Program-made: the position numbers and the translations under genes | Shown: one piece after another, positions 22,301-34,524 of the stretch | Numbering within the stretch: position 1 is the stretch's first letter | Layout of the letters: each line of letters opens with the position of its first letter | DNA from: Blastomussa wellsi | Lineage: Eukaryota; Cnidaria; Anthozoa; Scleractinia; Plerogyridae | Reading direction: 5' to 3' | NCBI GenBank assembly: GCA_947652115.1 | Contig: OX393562.1 | Span: forward strand, 29,020,289 to 29,084,288 | DNA: 64,000 bases | The notes under the pieces: model-generated | The model's input: only the letters and a program-made list of their open reading frames with translations | Databases searched by the model: none | Told to the model about the DNA's origin: nothing

Positions 22301-25300
22301 GTTGATACTATTTTGTTATGTAGTTGTAGTAACTAAGGTAACTAAAGTTGCATTAGCTTTAATTACAAACTGAAGGTTCCTCAGTCTAGCTTAGGCACGT
22401 TTGTTTGATTACTTTCCCCTTTTAAGTGAATAAAGTGGTTGTGTAGACACTTAAAAGCTAGTAAAACCCTTCCATTTGACATTGTTGTATAAATTAATGT
22501 GTTTTTTCTTCAATCTTATTTTTGGCTCCTAAATTTTTGGCCTTGGCGACCACTCTGAAAAATTTAGGAGCCAAATGGCTCCTTGATAAAAAAGTTAATT
22601 TCGTGCCCTGCTTACATTCAGCAACTTGTAATCGTACATAAAGTAGTTCTTTATGGTGAATTTTTTACATGGTGTAATCTTTTGATTTGTCAATCATTGT
22701 GTGTATTGCAGTAACGTCTCACCAGCTGAGGTTTTTAAGTGCTGTAGTTTATGGTTGTAATTACACAGTATGTACAGTACATGTAAGTGCAGTAAGCAAG
22801 TAGCGCTGTAATGTAAAACTGTATGTGAAGAAAGTTTCTGCATTCAAATAAATGGCATTAAAAAGGAATGGTACATAAGACAGAACGTATTAAAGTTATG
22901 AAATGTTAACAGTATTTCATGGGTTTTTTATCTTATGAGCTGGAGGCATGATAAAACTGATAAAACAATACATGATAGGGGAGCAGGGATGGTAAAGTGG
23001 TGACAGGGTTTGTCTTCCACCATTGTGGCCTAGGATCAATTCCAGTCAGGTGTGGGTCCGGATTGTTGTTGGTTCTTGTCCTTTCTCCAAAGGTTTTTTC
23101 CTCAATTTTTTGGTTTTCCTCTTTCCTGGAATACTACGATTTCCAAATAATCCAATTCGGTCTGGATAGAGGAGCTACATGTGCATGAAAACCAGCCAGA
23201 GGTGGGGTAGCTTCATCTCTGAACAATATTGATAGTACATAAATTGAAAGCACAATAAGTATACGGTGCCAGTACTAAGCTTCCTAGTTGAGCGCGACAC
23301 CACGCACGTTTCCACACAAAGTTTTGACGTTAAAACTTTGACGTTTCAGATAGCAACAAGAATGTATCCAATGGAAACAAGCGTGAACATGTGACGAAAA
23401 AACTTGTACTAATTAGCCGTCAAACGTTGAATGATTGTTTGACAAATTTCAAAGTTTGAAGTAACGTCAGGCGACATTCTGCACGAGCAACCACGGAAGC
23501 GTACTGCTGATAAATATTTTTTTTTCGCTGCCAAACTCTTTACAGTATTTTTAACTGGTGCAGATTAAACCCTTGTGCAATTAAGTTGTCAAAAAGGGCT
23601 TTGCTTTGCTAAACCATCAGAATAAAGCACCACAAAAGCGGATGTTACAATAATTTTATGTCCAGCGAGCCGCCAACACTGGCGCGACTTTTGCCTGGCT
23701 GACTTGGGTTTGTGTGAAATTAATTTTCTGAAAATCACTAAATTCTATCCCCTTAACAAACGTCAAAGCTTTGTGTGGAAACTTGCGTGGTGTCATGCTC
23801 AACTGGGAAGCATAAAAAATCAAAGGCGATTTCTGCTGCCAAATCAAACCAACATAAAACTGCACAGCTCACCTCTTCATTCAGGTACATCAAAAGCAGA
23901 GCTGCTATTCCACTCATGCCTTGACAGTATCCTACCTCCTGCAAAACAAACAGGCAGAAAATACATGTAATGTGAGTAGTGAGTGGTAAATTGCTGGTAA
24001 AATTTTATAACAGAAAACAAAAATTAACAACTAATACAATTAATTAACAGTTATCCTGCGAAATTGCAAGGAATATCACCTAATACTTAACCGATGAGGC
24101 ATAGGCCAAGTTGGAAATCAGACAATATTCCGCATGGCTGAGTGGGACAATTATTTCATTATTCAACAAAATAATACTCAACGCAGTGTATTTTAAAGCC
24201 AGAAAAACTGTGGTTATGTGGCACTTTGCAAGACTTCAGCCAAATCATCATAACTTAGTACGTTGCCAGATATCTGTCATGTAGAGGTGACAGATAACAA
24301 TCATTTCATGACATATACATGGGCAACACAACAATAATTTACGTATAATTATGTCGCAACTTGGGCTTACAGGGTTTATGTGCTTCTATTTTTAGTATTA
24401 CTTTTGAGGAGGCATTGTTTCCACCCTGTTTTGTTCAATATTGTAAAACAGGTTTACACACCTGAATTTGGCAAGATTAAGTAACCACAGACAAGTAGAA
24501 ATTTAGATGTGGTTAGTAGGTTTTCGATTTCCACTAGCCACTTTGGCTAGCTAGTAAACAAAATGAAATTGGCCGAAGCAGTTTCTGTCTTCCTCAAGCA
24601 AGACAAACACAAACACATTGCTCAGAAACTGAAGATCAGAATTACATCATGGACATCTAATGCTACCAGATATTGTTCCACAAAAATGTTTTATTATTGG
24701 AACTGATTTCAGAGCAATGCAATTACCAAGATTATGTATTCAAACAAAGTCGCTTGCTTTGTGATCCCTTGGTGATGTTAGGGATCAACTGTTACCGGAC
24801 CTACCAAACACCAACGCTGGGCTAGTAATTTTTTTTGGACTAGTAACATCTAAGTTGTCACTAGCCACGAGGCTAGTAATAAGCTGAAAACTTATTGTCG
24901 AGCACTGTATTAGGCAAAAAGCAAAAAATTCAGACAAGATTTACTCAATAAATTAACTTACCACATTGTACATGGAGTATGCTGCAAGAACATGAAACAG
25001 GGCTTGCTGTCTAAAATAATGAAACAAAACCAAAATAAGCATTTCTTTATTTCTTTATTTGCTTATTTATTAATTTACTTAATATTTATTAATTGACTTC
25101 TATGTTTTTTTAAGCAGGTTTGTAGAGGCAGCAATTTTTATTACATCAGATATAGATAGGTCAGACCACAACACCGGGACTCCTGAAGATGACTGGAGAC
25201 TGGGCCTATGGTTTATTTATTTATTTAACTGGATTATACAGAATTATTAGGAAGGAGATGCTAGCCTCCCACGCAGACGTCCTTTGGGCTTCGTTCCTTA

Positions 25301-28300
25301 CCCACTGACGTCTGCTGAATCGACAGTCCACTTCTGCTAACAGGGCGTTTAATCCAATTAAAGAAAACAATCAGTATTGACTCATTGCATGACAGCTATC
25401 CTGTCACATGGTGCGAATCGTTTTCCCAAAACTGGAAAGTTAGCTCTGATTGGTTTGTAGCCATGAACGGAAGTGAACGTTCAATTCAGCAGACATCCGT
25501 GGGGAAGGAACATGTGATGAAGCCCAAAGGTCGTCTGCGTGGGAGGCTAAGAGAGTTACAGCACTTATTCCAAACTATAAATCATGTCTACAAGTTGTAA
25601 ACAAGGAGCTATTTCAAAAAGAAATAGTGTTTCATTTCCGGAATGACATCTTGGGTTAGCGATGCAACATCGAGTTTAGCCTGTGTAGCTGGCGGGAGTT
25701 TGAGCAAGAATAATTCGTTTAGACAGCGGAGCCACGGGGAATCATCTCACCATTCTTCCCGGGCTTTGTCATTCTCTTCTCAGTACATGCTCTGCCGCTC
25801 AAACAAACCATTCCTGGCAGTTACACAGGCTACATGGTGTTCACCAGTGTTTTTTTTGCACAGGAACATGTCTATGACCAAGTACAAACTTCACTCTGAT
25901 TGGATAGTTTAACTGCCATGTACATAGTTAATCCCCAAGGGTCAAATCTACAGTACCGGCAGTTTGAAAAGTTACCAAAAACAAATTTTTACCCTAACAT
26001 ATGTGTACATAACATAAACATTACTGATCTTACTTGATTCCATATCTATCTCTAAACATGATATGATCTCTGTATGTTCTGTTGACATCCAAGTCAATCT
26101 GCCGAATGTCTGGGGATTGAGCTCTTGCAATCCTTTTCATGGACTAGAAGAAAAACATCAACTGACTGATTGCCAAATTATGGTTACTTCAGTGATTAGG
26201 GATTAGTTTGCTGGCTTTCCAATTAACTAAATAATATAATTACAATGTAAAATACACAAGGTAACTCACTTGAAAAGTTTAGTTACCTCATATACAGTGC
26301 TCCTGTTTGGAATTTTATCAATACCAAGGAGGTACTTCCAAGTTTGACCTCTTATGGAGTTTGGTACTCCTTTGTAGATCCGTCTTCTTAGCTAAAAGAA
26401 GGTGTTACACAGAAAAGATTAACTTACAATAAGAAATGTTCCAGTGCTACTACTGTATGGACTGGGCTAACCAGGCAAATGGCTAACTGTACATTGTATG
26501 AAATTAATTAGCAACCAAGTCAATCTCATTTGTGGCTACAGCACAGCCATACCTCTAACTCAAATAATGTACACTAACTGTTTTTTTGTTTTAATACTGT
26601 GTGCCTTGATGTACAGTTGGATTTTTATATTTATTCAAACCTTCAAAGGAAACTGAAAAAGATTCAAGTATACATTGGTTTGAGATATCACCACTAAAAC
26701 TAGCAAGGAATGACCTGGAGGGAATAGAACATTTGGATTTAGCGGGAGATTTGAGTTATTGATTATCAAAAGACACTAACAACAGTCATTCAACCTAGCT
26801 TAATAGGAATCGCCAAACAATCTCTTTCCATAGTTTATATTACTGTACATATTAAGCACATGTACATGTACATTGTAAGCTCCTCAGGTAACTAAACTGC
26901 ATTTCATTTAGCTTTATACAGTCATACATGTATACGTGTACTGTAACATTGCTTCCTGTACTGAAAGTACAATACAAGCATTTACATCAAGAACTTCGCA
27001 TTGTTTTTTACCTTTTCTCCACGTATATACTTGTCCCAGTTCTTAAGCATCTTGACCCATTTCTGTATTCTCTCGCGTTCTATTGTTAGAAGCTGTACAT
27101 GCAAGAAAATAAAACAAACACATGCATGAATATACAATTATTATAATTATTGTATAATGCAAATACATCTACAACCACTCTCCTACATGAACTGAACTAA
27201 CCTTCATGTAATGTACTTTCAGACTACTATTTCTAAAGATCCTACATGTACGGTTACAAACTGTCCTTTTCTAAAAATATATGCCCCACAACACGCAACA
27301 CACATTATTATTAAATAAATGTAAATTACATTTTCTTCTAATTTAAACAAGAAGAGGTTATTGCTGCCGAGGTCAAGAGGCAACCATTCATGGTGGTGTT
27401 CCACTGAGATGCGCAGACTTCTGTATGTCTGTGCAGCGCCCGCAGAATCAAAGGCATGCTTTTAGTCAGGATTTGAAAAGTGGCCGTCCAAAATGCGCTA
27501 TGGGGCCAGCTAAATGAACAATTTATAAGAAACATACGGAAAGTAAAACAATTTTTTTTCAAAAGTGGCCATCCACAGGATCTCTGGTCGGCCATCTGGC
27601 TAAAAGCCTGGTCAAAGGGCAGCTTTGTTGTGCATGGCACATGGCCTGTTTTGCTCTATGATCCACTTGCTCTGAAAAGCTGGAACTTTGGAAATTGCAA
27701 GGAAGAAAGTGGCAAACAAATGATCAAGAGGTTGAGTTTTTTCTTTTCTGCCTCAAATGATTCCTTTGTTGAGTATCAATTTATTTGCTTGTGGGACCCG
27801 GATGTTTTGGTTATGTGCCAAGATAAAGGCAATGTGGTTTTACACGTATGAGCTTACATGTATCAGCCCTGTTCCTGTATAATACAAATCTCTAGGCAGC
27901 AGTCAACTTACTCACAGTAATTAGTAGTTTAAGACTGATGCAAAGTACACTGTACCTTTTCATCATTGCCTTCAAGGAGCTGGTTTTTGCTGCAATATAA
28001 TAAAATATGATTTAATGTACCGTAAAGAGGTGCAGCAAAGATACAACTTGACTAGTCTATGTCTAAAATAATATGGTAAAGATTCCACATATTTTACCAT
28101 AACAAGTAGATCTTTACACTTTCTATTATACAGTATATAATCAACATGAATTAAAAATTCAAAACTGATTCAACAGGAGTCAAAATTAAACTCCTTATAG
28201 GAACATCATTAATGCCCTTTTATCATTAATGCCGTTTCAGGGCATGCCCAAAATTGATATGTTGAAAGATCTACATGTACATGCACATGTAACAAGTAAA

Positions 28301-31300
28301 TTGTTGATTGATCACTGGAACTTATTTGGTTGTGCTTTTTTCACCAATGTACATGTATAAACCTGTTTAAATTGCACCTAACCCCAAAATTACATTGTAT
28401 ATTTTTTTCGCTAAAATAACACCTTTCGTTCTTCCTTTTAGCCAAATGCTAACGATTTATAGCATTAAAAAGTTATGAAAACCTGTCCATCATTTGTTGC
28501 ACAACAAGTCGGAAGGGGCGGGGTCTATTCCTAGGTAGACATAACAAAACTGATTAACATTGCATCAAGTCTTTATAAACGATGAAAGGCGTAATGCATT
28601 TCGAACTGGTGAAAATTAGGATTATTTTAGCGAAAACATATTTTCATGTTGGGTAAGGTGCACTTTAACTGTATTCGCTTACTGTGTGGTGGGGGGAGGG
28701 AGGCAACAGAGGGTACTGTACACTGGACATACGAGTACATTTATTTAATGATGTCAGGTTAATTTATTAGGAGGATTTCCAATGTAAAGCAGCTGGGAGT
28801 ATAGCTTGATCTGTGTGGGGTCAGCCACTGATGCTACTTGCCTTTAGCTAAATTCAATCATTGCAATGTGTCACTCCAGTTCGTATGGCAAACAAGCATG
28901 CACAATTCGCTTGCTGTTGTTTTACATGATCAATAAGGTACTTACTGGAGAAATCCATATCTATCAGTTATTTTGTAAACAAAAAAGTTTGCATCCTCCC
29001 AGTCATCTATTTCAGCATTTTCATCATATCCCTAGAAATATACATGCATCAATGATAAAGAAAACATCACTGACAGTGTTTATGGCTGGTATGTTGCACT
29101 GTGAACAATCTACAATTTCAGATTGCTTCTCTGAAAATTTGGCTGTAGGATCATTAGTTCAAGATACTTTGATTTTCATTTCCAGTGTCACAGTATTTTT
29201 GTTGTCATTGCTTACTTGCTTTTGATAGAGCTTGACTTGTCTATAGCTTTGAATGAACAATTTATCCCATTCTCATCCCCATAGCCCACGACCCTTCTGG
29301 TCTAAACCAGGGATCGATCTTGATCTCTGCACCAGGGATGACGACCTCTCTCTTGTGTCAGGGATCGACACCTCTCTTGATCTCTGTGCTGGGGATCGAG
29401 ACCTCTCTTGATCTCTGCGCCAGGTGATCAAGGCCTCTTTCTCGATCTCTGCACCAGGAAATGAGACCTCTCTCTTGATCTCTGCACCAGTGATCGAGGC
29501 CTCTCTCTTGATCTCTGCGCCAGTGATCAAGGCCTCTTGATTGATCTCTGCACCAGGGATTGAGACCTCTCTCTTGATCCCTGGTGCAGACCAGAAGGAT
29601 TATGGGCTCTGGAGGTAAGAATGACTTTATCCCAAAACAAAAATTAGTTATAACAAAAGAAAATTTTCCGAAATGCTGTTTTAATCGACACAGTACCAGA
29701 AACGATTGTTACCGTGAAATCCTAGGACTTGTTGTGGTCATGCAATGTTGTTTTGTTTCACAAAACAATTTTTGCCATTTTGATGCCATCAAAAATGGTG
29801 GATTTCACAGATTTCAAGGCACAGCTGACTACAGTCCTTTATTTCTCCAAAACTTACTCGGTCATATTTTGCCACAATATTCCGTCTTGTCTTCTCATAA
29901 TCTTCATCTACCTCAGAGGAAAAGCCTGACAAGCAAAAAAATTATTATGAAAAAAGCAATTTGTTAGCCATCTTTGTGGGAAAAATGGGTTCAATCAGCA
30001 TTACGGTAATTGAACAATCTTCCAAGTGACATTTCAAGCGCCCTCCTTGAAGCCCTTTGATATGTTAATTACAACACATCTGTTTAGCGTGGCTGCGGAT
30101 TTTACAAAATTTGCTAAAATATAGGATTTAGTTGCGTTTTTTCGCAATTTTAGTAATTTTCGCCAAATTCGCAATCTTAGTTAAAATAATAAAAACAGTA
30201 ATAATAATAATGATTATCATAATAATATAATGGACTTTATTTGAGAGTCATTGTTAGGCCTGTTGTCAGCTGAAATAGCTCAAAATCACTCAAACCAGCA
30301 TTTCCAAGGTAGAACACAGGGAAACCGTTTATTAGAATCCTGTTTTGCAACTTTTTTGTTTGGGCATGCACAGAAATCAAAATTTGGAGTTTTTTTAATG
30401 TGGCTAAATAACATTTAGGCAAAGTTAACCTCATGACAAGTTAGGTTAGCGTACATTTGTCGCAGGTGGCCTAGTGCGACAACGAGTTTAGCTTGGGCAC
30501 CTCCCGATTTCGGTGCTTTTGCCTGCTTGCACAATTCGCGTAGATATTTTACTGCACTTAGATTTCTTGCAGTGCATTCTGAAGCCATTTGTGCCCACTC
30601 CACCCTCCCTCAAGTTTGGATGGGTTAGGTAAGTATTCTGGACACTGAGTCAGTCAGTGTGATGGTGTGTGTCAATACATTAAATTGGTCTTCAGGTTAA
30701 ACCTGTTTTCAACACAGTTCAATTAATTTTGTTTCAAACTGAAGAACAGTAACACTTGGACTTCCTTTCATTTAAGAATCCAAGTTATATGTCATTGTTA
30801 TGTCATTGTTAAAGTGCTATCGTCCGTAGGTTGAAGCTGATTAATAGAGGTTGGAAAGATATGCATTTAACCTTAAAACCAATTTAACCTGCAAGATATA
30901 TTTTTCAAAACTGGACATTTCAAATTTAAAAAACAAAGTACACCATGTACACGACCACTAATTTGATATGCCATAACAATATAACCTGCAGGCTTTAAAT
31001 TGCAGATACATGCATATAGTTTCAACAGTTAACACAATTACAATAACAACTGTAGGGTGCTTTTACAAATATATTAAATTTGCAGGTACATTTGTACTGG
31101 TAAACAATGATATTTATAGTCTTCAGATAATTTAATTAACAACTGCAAGAAGCAAACTTGTGTTATACTTTGTGTTGTACTTGTGTTATACTTTTCTTTT
31201 TGTGAATTAAAAATTCAGAAAAGAAAAAAAAGAAAACTGAAGGTTAACAATAAAGTACATAGAATCACATTAGCAGTTCCAGCAGTGGTTTTGGACCTTA

Positions 31301-33234
31301 ACTCATGCAACTTACACTTTTTAATAAACCTGCTGAATACAAACACTTCATTAGCAGGCTGCTATTGTATTTTACAGTTAATGGAGTAGCATGTTAGAAT
31401 GAAATGATTATTTACTAATTGCCCAAAATCCACTACTAAAAAAAATCAGGTTTTCCATGTCACCCCCCATAATAGAAAGAGAGTTTAATTCTACACACGT
31501 CAAATATATTGTCGAGGAAAAATTATGGTATGCTACATGTACACTGGAAGCTTGGCTGAGAAATAAGAAAGATGTTAATATCACGTAAATCAGTCAGTGG
31601 CATACGATACACTGACCAAATTCTGATTAGCTCGAATATATAACTGAGTGACCAGAAGCCTCAGAAGTGCAGAATTGTTAAAGTTCCAGGCATTTGTATG
31701 GTGTCAAATCTGATTTTGTTGCTGGATCAGTCTGCCGGAACAGAGACTGCTCTTGCAGGCATGTGCTACTCCAATCACAAGTGTTGAGGCCAGTGACCAA
31801 TAAACCAAGTTAAACAGTGATTTTACAGGATGAAAGCCTCATCTCTCAGCTGTATTTCTGTGTACATTGACAAGTATGTTCATTCTGACTGTTTTAATTT
31901 CATCAGATGGCAATACAACAGTTATTCAGGGAGGTGCAGTGAATCTAGCATGCATGGTCTGTAAAGGAAAAAAAACAGCGACAGGGTTTATTTGTTAAAG
32001 CAGTGGAGATTACAGTATTCCAGGAAAGGTTTACGGCTGGAGTAAATTGCATTGAATCCAAAACTCACACCTTCAATTGTTATTTACTGGAAATCTATAA
32101 TTTGTGGAGATTTCATAGTCAGGCATAAGAATAACAGATCGAGAAATGTTTCATTTTCTAAATCACCAATAATAGTCTGATCTTGTCTTTGAAGCTAACC
32201 ATTTGCTGGATATTTCAATTACTATAATTTCTTCACATAAACAACAACTACTTTAAGCTATGATGTAAATGTGTGTCTGATGGAAAAATCAGATAACGTC
32301 GAGCTTTCGGGTTGAAAGAAATTCCTTGAAAGGATTATGCCTAAAAACAAGATTAGATTTATAAGATGATCAAATGTTTGATAATTTCACCGCCGCCAAA
32401 AATTTCATGTGGAAGAATTTTACAACTTGCCTGCATAGTAGACATGTGTAACTTCGAAAGAAGTGAAACCCAGTGCTTTGTGAATAAAATTGTCCTTATA
32501 TTATATGACCCAATACTCTGTTTTGCACTGAATGTAAATATCAAAATTGGTGTCAAAAAGTCAACTGCAAGAAATTCAACCGAAAATACGACGTGTAAAC
32601 ATTCTCGCCAAATACTGTAGAACGATGACAAGAAATATTGCCCCTTCGGAGACAAAATACTACATGAAAGAAAAGATAGAAGAATTTTCTGGTTATTTAG
32701 AAAACATCAAAAGGATAGTTAAGAGGCTTCGATTCGAATTCACGTGTACTCATTTTGAACGAGTTTTCAAGTACAGCAGTAAGATAAATGATTTCAGTGA
32801 TTTTACCGAGCAAACGATCCGAAACGTAAATTAAATGAATTGTCCTCTAGAGACAGATTTATCGATTATGCTTTCAGTACTAAAGGATTAACAAGAGAGT
32901 AGCGATAATATTTGAAGTAGAATTCCAGGCATGTTTTTTGGCCTGAGCAATCTCTCACCGCCTTTCGACAGAAGAAAACAAAGGCCGTATTAAAGAATAC
33001 ATTTGAGCACTTCGCTAGCAAACTCACCGACATCTTCAATAAAGGAACTTTGGAAAACTTTGCGTTGTTTTACTGAAATGCTACCGTGTTATAGGATAGA
33101 AAAATGCACTCGACACTCCTTCCGCTTAAAATCATAAGACTTGTGTACGCTATAACATCACTTTAGAATGGACATTTTTAAAAATACTAGCTAGTCGATT
33201 TAAGTGAACAACTGACAGGCAAGAACTTACTCAT
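16372..33234 (-). CDS. USP6NL: RN-tre/USP6NL-type TBC-domain Rab GTPase-activating protein
   Basis: A Rab GAP of endosomal traffic by homology. Coding exons are 33234-33231, 29925-29858, 29031-28946, 27989-27956, 27092-27012, 26391-26287, 26143-26034, 25010-24962, 23938-23873, 21639-21585, 19404-19310, 18260-18195, 17590-17491 and 17177-16372. They sum to 1725 nt, 574 residues plus stop, with all junctions GT-AG and in phase. Near the N-terminus are [18 protein letters not shown] and TDRYGF, typical of RN-tre. The TBC domain spans about 95-306: [11 protein letters not shown], the arginine finger in IDLDVNR (R148), the glutamine finger in GYCQGM (Q185), [50 protein letters not shown]. Both catalytic fingers are present, so it should be active. 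The tail (307-574) is a low-complexity Pro/Ser region. The first coding exon holds only ATG plus A, so AGC for Ser2 is split by a 3.3-kb intron. The start is inferred from the matching donor phase. Confidence 0.93.
17341..17470 (+). repeat. degenerate tetranucleotide array (TCAG/TCGG)n
   Basis: Runs of AATCAATCAATC grade into GTCAGTCAG and GGTCGGTCGGTC units, with point changes. It lies in the last USP6NL intron. Confidence 0.85.
18335..19290. repeat. diverged direct duplication inside USP6NL introns
   Basis: The segment at about 18335-18535 and that at about 19065-19290 share order and content: CTAGTCAGCCTC, GGAAATTGTATGGTGAAG, ACCTTTAGCAAGTTTCTCA, CTCCATGTAAAATATAAT, AATAACAAAGGTGTG. They flank nothing coding, and the TBC exon at 18260-18195 lies just outside. 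It is best read as an old segmental duplication of about 200 bp, or two copies of one repeat. Confidence 0.7.
19605..21150 (-). mobile_element. CR1/L2-type non-LTR retrotransposon, 5'-truncated
   Basis: Read on the minus strand, one frame gives [20 protein letters not shown], then the reverse transcriptase blocks [14 protein letters not shown] (motif A), [15 protein letters not shown] (motif B), YADDSQLY (catalytic motif C), LNDDKTEF (D) and VRNLGAWFD (E). The conserved [20 protein letters not shown] tail and stop at 19768 follow. A single in-frame TGA (near 20776) interrupts it after SGRTQ, probably a CGA-to-TGA change. No endonuclease domain is left. The 3' end carries an A/T-rich short-repeat tail near 19605-19640, as in L2/CR1 elements. 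It sits in a USP6NL intron, same orientation as the gene. Confidence 0.9.
21164..21251. repeat. small hairpin element, TAGCCTCCCA arm
   Basis: TAGCCTCCCATGCAGCC at 21169-21185 faces an inverted GGGCTGCGTGGGAAGCTT at about 21227-21244. The arm resembles the TIR of the element at 25262-25549, suggesting a shared family. Confidence 0.55.
21683..22610. mobile_element. 928-bp DNA transposon remnant with 14-bp TIRs
   Basis: Perfect terminal repeats CAGGGCACGAAATT (21683-21696) and AATTTCGTGCCCTG (22597-22610) are each flanked by CTTAC (21678-21682 and 22611-22615), a probable 5-bp target duplication. Near both ends are GGCGAC/GTCGCC-type motifs. No transposase frame is visible inside. The CAGGG start resembles hAT elements, but hAT makes 8-bp duplications, so the superfamily is left open. 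Confidence 0.75.
22979..23190 (+). repeat. tRNA-related SINE
   Basis: A box-A-like stretch (GGTAAAGTGGTGACAG) and a box-B-like AGGATCAATTCC lie at tRNA spacing. A tail with TTGTTGTTGGTTCTTGTCC, GGTTTTCCTC and CCAATTCGGTCTGGA follows. The tail recurs at 9462-9520. Polymerase III origin is inferred. Confidence 0.55.
23381..23684 (+). repeat. dispersed repeat, copy A
   Basis: Shares blocks with 35204-35384: GCGTGAACA.GTG, GCTTTGCTTTGCTAAACCAT, ATAATTTTATGT and CAGCGAGCCGCCAACAC, in the same order and orientation. No coding content; nature unknown. Confidence 0.65.
24045..24345. repeat. repeat related to 6920-7075
   Basis: The start TTATCCTGCGAAAT and AATCAGACRATA-type blocks match the copy near 6925. 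The end (GACAGATAACAATCATTTCATGA) matches that copy in reverse orientation. Rearranged members of one TIR-type family are inferred. Confidence 0.4.
25262..25549. mobile_element. MITE with 18-bp perfect TIR
   Basis: TAGCCTCCCACGCAGACG at 25262-25279 is exactly inverted at 25532-25549. Similarity continues inward (CCTTTGGGCTTC and its inverse; GTCTGCTGAAT and its inverse). No coding capacity. It lies in a USP6NL intron. Confidence 0.8.
28371..28664. mobile_element. TTAA-flanked MITE
   Basis: Ends ATTGCACCTAACCCC and the inverted GGGTAAGGTGCACT are flanked by TTAA (28367-28370, 28665-28668). The inverted similarity extends about 60 bp, including TTCGCTAAAATAA. The TTAA target suggests a piggyBac-like source. 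Confidence 0.75.
29283..29608. mobile_element. TIR element filled with a 33-bp minisatellite
   Basis: Ends containing CCTTCTGGTCT (29293-29303) and its inverse AGACCAGAAGG (29588-29598), with AGCCCA/TGGGCT outside, enclose eight or so copies of a unit of about 33 bp (CTTGATCTCTGCACCAG... GAGACCTCT). Read on the minus strand, several units translate to [13 protein letters not shown] repeats, a by-product of the 11-codon period rather than evidence for a gene. Confidence 0.75.
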
Positions 33235-33788
33235 TTTGTCGATCGATGGCTTAATTCACTTTATCCAGACGTCGCTGTAGCGTAGTGGCGGGTCCAAGGA
33301 TGAAATTATGTTCATAAGGTGGCTGTTTATCGGTCGTTCAGCCAGTTCCCTGAATGATACGGATGGCAGTAGGGAGTTGTACAACGACTGCCCAGGGAAA
33401 CATCAAACGCCACAAGGAAATAGCTCAAGAATCCGACGCAACCAACGTCTGATAACAAACTATGAACAAGGTATTCTGAGAAGAGATAACTTTCTTGATA
33501 AATGGAGCATCTTTCACGGTAACAAACTCGTCTGCGAGTCAGAAATCAAGGAGAAACCTCCCCCCTCGTTTGCCACAAATTTCAATGTATTTGCATTGCA
33601 AGTGCATCTTGCTGAACTTTATTGCGCATGACATTGGTCAGCAAAAAATAACATCGATCTACAGGAGGTCATCTTCGGATGTCATCTTCGTAAATAATCT
33701 TCGGAAAACACCGTAACCGGAAGTCACGCCATAGCAATTTGACTGAAAAATAATAGTGACGAGTAGAAAGCTTCTTAAGACGGCCTAA

Positions 33789-34402
33789 GGGATGGACCAT
33801 TATATTTTTGAGGGGGGGGGGGGGGGTTGGGCAAATACCAAAAAAAAATTCCTGCACAGCAAAAGTGGAGAAAAAAAAATTCATGCACAGTGGGCCAAGG
33901 GGAAAAAAAATTCGAGCAAGCCTTCCTGTAAGACCAAATGAAAAACTAATCTGTAATTTTTGTCATCATTTTATTTCAACTACCAAAAATGCTCTGTAAT
34001 TATTTGTATAATTCACCTCTTTGTGTTTCATATCATATAATAAATATATTATTTCCATCTATCTCTTGTATTAAAACATTTCAATGAATCTGGTATAAAA
34101 TATAACATTCATGTCAAAAAATATCATTTTTGAGCTCTTGTGTTGAAATTTATGTCAAGATATATCTATTAATAATTGTAAAATTCATTAATAATTCATA
34201 AGGAGTAGATCCAATGCAAAGGTACTATTTAGGTCACATGAATGCTCTGTAAACCCCAATACAAATCAAGAGTAGAATTAACTTTTGATAAAAACTCCTG
34301 TTCATCTAATTAGTATTTATTAACTTTTGATACAGATCTTTACTGATTAAAATGCAAAGCACAATGGAATCGAATAACAATACTTTGCATTCAATTTATT
34401 GT

Positions 34403-34442
<40 letters not shown>

Positions 34443-34487
34443 GTATGGGCTTTACAATTGCTCGCCTATCGGCTCGCAATTGTAAAT

Positions 34488-34524
<37 letters not shown>

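Noticed and set aside
24490..24905. Possible TIR transposon with CTAGCC/GGCTAG motifs
   Set aside because: The right side (GAGCACTGTAT) looks like an element end, but no matching left end or target duplication could be defined.
27480..27851. 123-codon plus-strand frame
   Set aside because: Begins with GTG, lies inside an intron of the minus-strand Rab GAP gene, and shows no domain.
29273..29530. Repeat protein ITGAEIKRE on the minus strand
   Set aside because: Open only because the minisatellite unit is a multiple of three; it lies inside a TIR element within an intron.
30415..30603. 62-codon minus-strand frame with a SAP-like look
   Set aside because: Inside the first intron of the Rab GAP gene. 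The assembled transcript does not need it and its resemblance to SAP motifs is too slight.
32359..32834. Overlapping open frames on both strands
   Set aside because: No domain, atypical starts, located in the large first intron; likely chance or old repeat.
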